NCBI GenBank assembly: GCA_964030475.1
Contig: CAXIPT010000002.1
Span: forward strand, 17,155,893 to 17,219,892
Reading direction: 5' to 3'
Source: Tethya wilhelma
Taxonomy: Eukaryota > Porifera > Demospongiae > Tethyida > Tethyidae
Length of the DNA: 64,000 nt
Position 1 is the stretch's first letter; each line of letters starts with the position of its first letter. This document shows, piece by piece, positions 55,665 to 64,000 of the stretch. A program made the translations under genes and the position numbers. The notes under the pieces are model-generated. The model saw nothing but the letters and a program-made list of their open reading frames with translations. It had not been told where the DNA came from and ran no database searches.

Positions 55665-56088
55665 TCATAGCTGTTTGGCTTCTAATCGTCGATCTCTCTC
55701 CTCGGCAGTTGTCAGCCTGACTCCCTTCTGCCGTGGGAGGGACACCATCGACTTGGTTCCCTTTCCAATCACAAACACGTTTGTGAATCGGGTGGCAAAC
55801 GTGTGACCAATGGCATCCTTAATGTGGATGATATCAAACGACCCGTGATGTCGCTCCCTGCTAGTGAGAACCCCAACTCGTCCCAAGTTCCTCCCGCCAG
55901 TAACCATCACCAAATTTCCCACGTCAAACTTGATAAAGTCCGTGATCTTTCCAGTGGCAATGTCGACACGTACTGTGTCGTTGACCTTGATTTGAGGGTC
56001 AGGATAGCGAATGGTCCTACCATCGTGAGTGACACAGTAAGGGATGCCTTTCCTACCAAGACTGCAACGCTTCACCTTGCCTAGCTTG

Positions 56089-56119
<31 letters not shown>

Positions 56120-57033
56120 GTGAAGGTATGGTAGCAGTGTAATTGTGATGTTGAAGAGAGGGTTGTGCTTAGTCTATTGAGCTACACTTTTTTGTCCTAC
56201 TCGCCGTGTAAGATATAGGAAAGGGGCATTAATACAACAAATGAGTCTAGCTCGATACACTAGGTGCTACACATGTGTATATATACATACACACTCACAG
56301 TTGCTTCCTCTGCACTGATCCTGTGTACAGTGAATCTTCCCTTTACGTCATACATCAGACGAAAGTTCTCACCAGTTTTATCAATGGTCACAACATCTGT
56401 AATTAAGATAAAAGTCACTCAACTACTTTGGGTCAAATACAGACAATGACTGATTTGTACGTACAACAGAGCTCAGAGTTTCATTAGTCACAGTACATCA
56501 AATTAATGTACTCATAAATTAAGCCTTATTATAACATCATGGCACTTTTCCAAAGAAAAAACTAAGACAGAATTAGAGTTTGCCACTTTCTTACCCATGA
56601 ATCCAGCTGGAAAGGTGGGATCAGTACGAACTTTTCCATCAACCTTGATCAATCGTTGTTTGACAATTCGTTTCACTTCATCTCCAGTCAGGGCATACTT
56701 GAGACGATTCCTCAGAAAGACAACCAGTGGGATACACTCCCTGAGTTTGTGGGGACCAGGAGAGGGCCTAGGCGCCTGGTGAGGCATAGAGATGGGTTCC
56801 GATAGTATCTTAGCATTACTTAAAACATTTTCACATGTCTTACATATCTCCCAGAGAGTTTGTCAAGCATCCAATGCTTGGGGGCGTTCAGCCGCTTCAA
56901 GTGCTTCTTTGGTCCTCTCGGCTGAAAAAGAAAGAGTTAAAATTCATAACGACATGACTTACATACAGTAGGAGAGTTGTTGCACGTAGATAGAAACGGA
57001 TTTATAACTACACAGAGACAGCCGACTTACCAT
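55665..57033 (-). CDS. RPS4: Ribosomal protein S4 (eS4)
   Basis: eS4 is a structural protein of the 40S subunit. Exons: 57033-57031 (ATG alone), 56921-56844 ([20 protein letters not shown]), 56775-56595, 56396-56299 and 56090-55665. The product is about 261 residues against 263 in human. Motifs are the S4 RNA-binding part ([20 protein letters not shown]), [18 protein letters not shown], the KOW-type segment ([17 protein letters not shown]) and the tail [20 protein letters not shown]. The start is set by the donor GTAAGT directly after the ATG and by the in-phase next exon. Upstream is a pyrimidine stretch (CTTTCCTTCTCTGTC) that resembles the TCT/TOP initiator of ribosomal protein genes. It is head to head with METTL1. 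Confidence 0.96.
56091..56119. repeat. (TG)n at RPS4 3' splice site
   Basis: On the coding strand this is a CA tract running into the CAG acceptor of the last RPS4 exon. Confidence 0.95.
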
Positions 57034-57900
<867 letters not shown>

Positions 57901-57944
57901 TGTACAATGTAGGTAAATCACCTTTCATACGTACTCCTGACTTA

Positions 57945-58012
57945 AATCTCACAAAGCCAGCCCCTCGGAGTGTATGGGCAGAGGAAGGGAGCATGAGGGG
58001 CTAGCTTTGTGT
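57945..58012. mobile_element. Short hairpin element downstream of METTL1
   Basis: CACAAAGCCAGCCCCTC and GAGGGGCTAGCTTTGTG are inverted with one mismatch around a loop of about 30 b. It may be a small MITE or a folded 3' UTR structure. Confidence 0.55.
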
Positions 58013-58145
58013 TATTATTAGATTTCTAATACAATCGTTTATTAACTTTTATATTGGTCAATTTTGCATAAATAATGATTTATTAAACACCTACAATATC
58101 ATACTCCTGCTATAGATTTCAAATACACTGATTAATTGTCTTCAG

Positions 58146-58919
58146 CTAGCTCTGGCTACTAGTGTTGGAGTCCTTATTCTCACGACTGCTAACACTTGCA
58201 CTGTTTGAACTATTATCCACTTTAGCAACAGTCTTTTTTTCTTCATAGCTTGTGACACTCTTTTTGTACCCAGCTTGTATCTTTCTAACATTCTTCATGA
58301 TCGTTGCTCTGTTCTCAACAGAGGAGAAGTATATGATAGCCCAAACTGAGCCTCCAGCCAGGGTCGGATAGAGAACACGGTGAAATAACGATCGTTTTCT
58401 GGCCAACAGCAGACCAAGCAATCCAGCAGAGCCTACTGCTCCTACCTCCATGGCCAGATTAGGGTTCTTTACGCCAATTGAATGCAACTCATCTGTAGTG
58501 GATAAAATGTGTGTGATCACAGAGCAGAGTATGCACTATGTGAAAAGATGAAGGGCTATAATATTTAATATAGATCTCATTTACCTTGTGTCTTTTTTCT
58601 AGCTTTGGATACAGTACTGGTAACACTGGTTTTGACATTGCTCCATTGTGACTAACATTACAAATACAATTTCAAGATTCAACATTACATCAATTCATAT
58701 AAATGATACCTTTGCATCAGTCCACAACTTGCATGTGGCCTTTCTAACAGTGGATACATAGTCTTGAAGAGGCAATTTGACCAGTTCATACTTCACTTCT
58801 GACTGTTTATCAGAAGGAGAATCATACAGCCCATGCTAATATATCAGTGCATGGCCGATAAATTACCGAAAAGCTACAGTTAAAATCAGAAAAGCTACCT
58901 TTTCTTTCTTCTCCCCCAT
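58146..58919 (-). CDS. MICOS subunit MIC26/MIC27 (apolipoprotein O-like), 186 aa
   Basis: MIC26/MIC27 are inner-membrane proteins of the MICOS complex that shapes cristae junctions and binds cardiolipin. Exons: 58919-58899, 58835-58710, 58651-58585, 58492-58146, in phase. The start MGEKKEKHGLYDSPSDKQ is short. The segment KYELVKLPLQDYVSTVRK leads to two membrane segments split by a basic turn: AVGSAGLLGLLLARKRSLF and HRVLYPTLAGGSVWAIIYF, the family's signature layout. The Ser/Asn-rich tail ends SNTSSQS. Which of the two paralogs it represents cannot be said. It is head to head with the kinase gene (138 b). Confidence 0.8.
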
Positions 58920-59057
58920 CCTGATCCTGACCTTTGAACCTGAATCCAATGTCATGTGATAGTCATGTGACAATAAACAATGACCTAACTCGAAACAGAA
59001 AACACATCAGTGCCAGTAGCAGAGGAAGTGTGTGTATTTGTGAGAAGAACAGAGATC
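58920..59057. promoter_or_regulatory. 138-b divergent promoter MICOS subunit / STK3-4
   Basis: Two start codons point away from each other over 138 b. ATGTCATGTGATAGTCATGTGACAAT contains two TCATGTGA boxes 8 b apart (about 58949-58972), an E-box variant that is a plausible shared element. Confidence 0.5.
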
Positions 59058-61473
<2,416 letters not shown>

Positions 61474-62111
61474 AACACTACACTCTATACAGTACAATAA
61501 TAAATAACAATCAGTAATCATAAGCTTATTATTTGCAGCTATTTGTTGGTTTTATTTGTTTGTTGTTTTATATATTTTTTCTCTTGTAATAATAATTATA
61601 ATACATGCATGACCTGTATTGTTTACTATACACGGCCTAAGTCCCTCACAAAGTTGAACATTAAAGTTTCAAGAGTGAATTGATGAAGAGACATTCGACT
61701 CACTGGCAATGCAATACACATTATTATGAAACAGGAATATCGAGTGATGAGATGAAACAAGACTTGATGTGATGTGTGCTATGATATTATTTAAATGCAA
61801 GAAGTACATTTCAACAAGAACGAGTACAATAATGACCATGACACAACACACGGTGCTATGACAGCTTAATATTGTCATAGATATAATACTCTGGAGTACC
61901 AAGCATTATATTGTTGACAATGCATATATGCATATACATCCAACTGGTTAAGTGATAAAATATACGAGTAATAGGCTTGTACAAATACATGAGCTAATTT
62001 ACGTACATTGCAGTGGGTTGCACATACACAACCAAAAATTAATATTCCACGTCAATGAATGAATGTTAGTACAAATGAACAAAATGAGCTCAGAATTTAG
62101 CACGAGAATTC
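61474..62111. other. Convergent 3' region STK / CHHC gene
   Basis: The 638 b between stop codons hold both 3' UTRs, including AATAAA at 61499-61504 for the kinase. The rest is AT-rich with no coding frame I recognise. Confidence 0.55.
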
Positions 62112-63328
62112 TCACTGGTCCAGTTTCAGTTGCTCCAGCTGTCTAATAACATCCTGCTTCCTGCTCAACTTGACTGCCTGGTCCTTATCCAACTCCTCTC
62201 CATTAGCCTGCTTCTCTTCAAGCTGAACGATCTGAACAGGAAGATGAAGTGAAAAAGGATACTAACAACATCAACACAGCAATATTCTTGCTATAGTACC
62301 TGACGTAACATCTTTGTCAACTTTCTCTCTGTCTTGCGAAGCTGATCCTTGTTCATGCTGTACAATCCCTAACATCAACCAACAAATCAATTCTCAATAA
62401 TTATTGCCAACAAATCAGGCCATTATTATCACCTCAGATTCATGTCGAGGTGCAAATCCTGGTGGAGGAGCTACTGGTTGTGGGTCCTGAGGCTGTTGTT
62501 GAGGGGGTGGTTGTGGTTCTACTGCAGCTGGAAGTCCTCCAACTATGGCACTTGTGACTGGCCCCCCAACCAGCCCCCTTCCTCGACCTCTCCCTCGGCC
62601 CCTTCCCACGGGGGCCACGCCAGGAGTCGCTGCCATGGAATATTCGTAAACCTGAAGGAAAAAAAAGGGGCCAATGACGTTGAATCATTAACAGATAACA
62701 TAACAACGCCAATCTTACTTGGGGTCCCATGCCTTCTCTCATTACTGGTAGTCTTGGGGTGGGGGTGTCTCTAACAGGAGCCTGTTCTTTGGTTGGTTTA
62801 GGTTTTGGCTCAGCCTTCGTGGTCTGTTTAATTCCGTTTGGACCACTCAAGGGAGGTGGTGCATCGGAGAAGAGTCCTCCATCACCACGTGGGGCTATCA
62901 CCACCGTATAATCTAGAGTGAGAAAAACGTAATTCAGACGAAGTTGGAAATGTGCTCAAGTGCTCGTACCACAATCGTCCCAACTCTCACTGGGCTCTGG
63001 TATGCAGTGGACGGGAGGGGGGATGTCTGTATTGCCTTTAATGTGGTTCTCTTTACTTGCTAATTGGGAAGGGGGAAATGCGCATATGTATAATTATCAT
63101 CAATGTGAGTGTACAGACAAATAATGAGAGAGAAACTTTACCTCTCAAGTCGGAAATGATTGTGGCCTATCAAGAAGAGCAAGAAAACATCAATTGATTC
63201 ATCCAAACACATGATGTACACTATACGTCATGTGTGTTACCTGGTCGGGGCAAGTCCTCACATGGTGGTCCCACTCCAAGGTTGGGACAATATGACGAGC
63301 ATTGAATGGACATGTCTTGAAGTCTGCT
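62112..63328 (-). CDS. CHHC zinc-finger protein (GTSF1-like) with Gly-Arg linker and PYM/eIF2A-like tail; 5' end not seen
   Basis: Exons in coding order: 63328-63241, 63166-63142, 63059-62970, 62912-62719, 62651-62433, 62368-62300, 62231-62112, all in phase, about 267 residues. The first visible exon carries CPFNARHIVPTLEWDHHVRTC, which fits C-x5-H-x9-H-x3-C, the CHHC finger of GTSF1/Asterix and U11-48K; CPFNARH is as in GTSF1's second finger. Then come SESWDDCDYTVVIAPRG, a Pro/Lys-rich linker, GRGRGRGRGRG (RNA-binding type), a Pro/Gln run, and a helical tail LTKMLRQIVQLEEKQANGEE...LDKDQAVKLSRKQDVI like the C-termini of PYM and eIF2A. GTSF1 supports Piwi in transposon silencing; CHHC fingers bind RNA. 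The tail suggests ribosome contact. Both roles are inference. The first exon(s), perhaps with another finger, lie right of 63328 or outside. Confidence 0.75.
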
Positions 63329-63342
63329 CTGTTAAAATTCTA

Positions 63343-63912
63343 CACATGTGAACTGATCAAGTAAAAATCAGTCATTGTGCACACCCACTAATTTTGGATT
63401 TTATTGCATAAAAGTATTCTACTTTGTCTTGAAAATTTTCCTTCAAAAAATTGGAACCATATCCATTACCACTGAAGGGCTATGGGCCTATGAAAAAACA
63501 TGTCAATTAATTACAATACGTATGAATAATTAATGAGCTACATTTAAATTAATCATATTTTTATAGCTATTGATATGTAACTGCTAAACTAGATGAATAA
63601 TTGGTCTACTGGTTGCAATATTACTATCCAGCTACATGATTTGCATTTTTCTAATTAAATTAATGTTGCCACATAACTAATTAAGGATTTTATAGGCGTT
63701 TATCATACCATATATGTGAATAGATAATTCAATTAGTTGGTAACCATAGTAGCAATTTTTCATGCCTTAGCTTAGTTGGTATAATTATAAGTTTTGAACT
63801 GATAGAAATATACTATTTGGTAGTACCATTCCCTAAACTTTGACCTCAATTAATGGAATTCATGGAAGTGTGTATAATGACTGATTTTTACTTGATCCGT
63901 TCACACATGTGA
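63343..63912. mobile_element. 570-b TIR element in the upstream intron of the CHHC gene
   Basis: ACATGTGAACTGATCAAGTAAAAATCAGTCATTGTGCACAC at the left (43 b) is inverted at the right as GTGTGTATAATGACTGATTTTTACTTGATCCG..., about 88% identical. The interior is AT-rich with no coding frame, so it is non-autonomous. A partial repeat of GATCAAGGTGAAAATCAGTAG follows at about 63955-63975. Confidence 0.75.
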
Positions 63913-64000
63913 AGGTGCACACAATATGGTGTAAATCATCTGCCTGACAAGGTGGATCAAGGTGAAAATCAGTAGGAGTAATTAACAAACCAAATTAAAC
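63913..64000. other. Right edge, no gene recognised
   Basis: AT-rich sequence, probably still intron or 5' flank of the CHHC gene. I found no first exon here on the minus strand. Confidence 0.5.

Noticed and set aside
63768..63800. TAGCTTAGTTGGTATAA resembling a tRNA A box
   Set aside because: No B box (GGTTCGAATCC type) at the right distance and no acceptor stem pairing.

Overview
This is a eukaryotic, spliced, animal genome window. Introns are short (often 60-400 b) with GT..AG borders. The gene set (ADAM17, STK3/4 with a SARAH tail, MTMR9, THEG-repeat protein, Rab32/38, MICOS subunit, SCLT1) is metazoan. The compact, AT-rich layout with many dinucleotide repeats and hairpin elements suggests an early-branching animal, most likely a sponge; that placement is inference. 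Genes were called by chaining exons by hand with splice phase checked; family names come from remembered family motifs, not from a search.

Layout. 1-1356: 3' end of SCLT1 (+). 1713-8057: NPC1 (+), with a MITE in its first intron and a collapsed assembly gap at 5577. 8058-34255: about 26 kb almost empty of genes, with microsatellites, dispersed repeats, a duplicated block around 27.2-28.0 kb, and one intronless gene at 18012-19046 (ankyrin-repeat, PP1-binding type) that has a CRE and a TATA box. From 34 kb the window becomes gene-dense: ADAM17 (-, 34256-38921, metalloprotease exon lost at a gap), Rab32/38 (-, 39607-41497), a prokaryote-type SLC6 transporter (+, 41823-45161), MCM3 (-, 45480-49758), MTMR9 (+, 49964-52511), a THEG-repeat protein (+, 52642-53717), UTP11 (+, 54456-55493, with its first three exons tandemly duplicated), RPS4 (-, 55665-57033), METTL1 (+, 57127-57900), a MIC26/MIC27 MICOS subunit (-, 58146-58919), STK3/4 Hippo kinase (+, 59058-61473), and the 3' part of a CHHC zinc-finger (GTSF1-like) gene (-, 62112-63328).

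Organisation. Four gene pairs are head to head with 93-325 b between start codons (Rab32/SLC6, MCM3/MTMR9, RPS4/METTL1, MICOS/STK), so they probably share bidirectional promoters. An E2F palindrome lies in the MCM3/MTMR9 gap and an NRF1 palindrome in the RPS4/METTL1 gap. The genes are mostly housekeeping and not one pathway: lysosomal sterol export (NPC1), ectodomain shedding (ADAM17), lysosome-related organelle traffic (Rab32), phosphoinositide control (MTMR9), replication (MCM3), ribosome biogenesis and translation (UTP11, RPS4, METTL1), mitochondrial cristae (MICOS), growth control (STK3/4).

The items most worth a second look are the CHHC-finger protein with a Gly-Arg linker and a PYM/eIF2A-like tail, the bacterial-type SLC6 gene, the CRE-driven intronless PP1-binding gene, and the two genes whose essential domain disappears at a single n.
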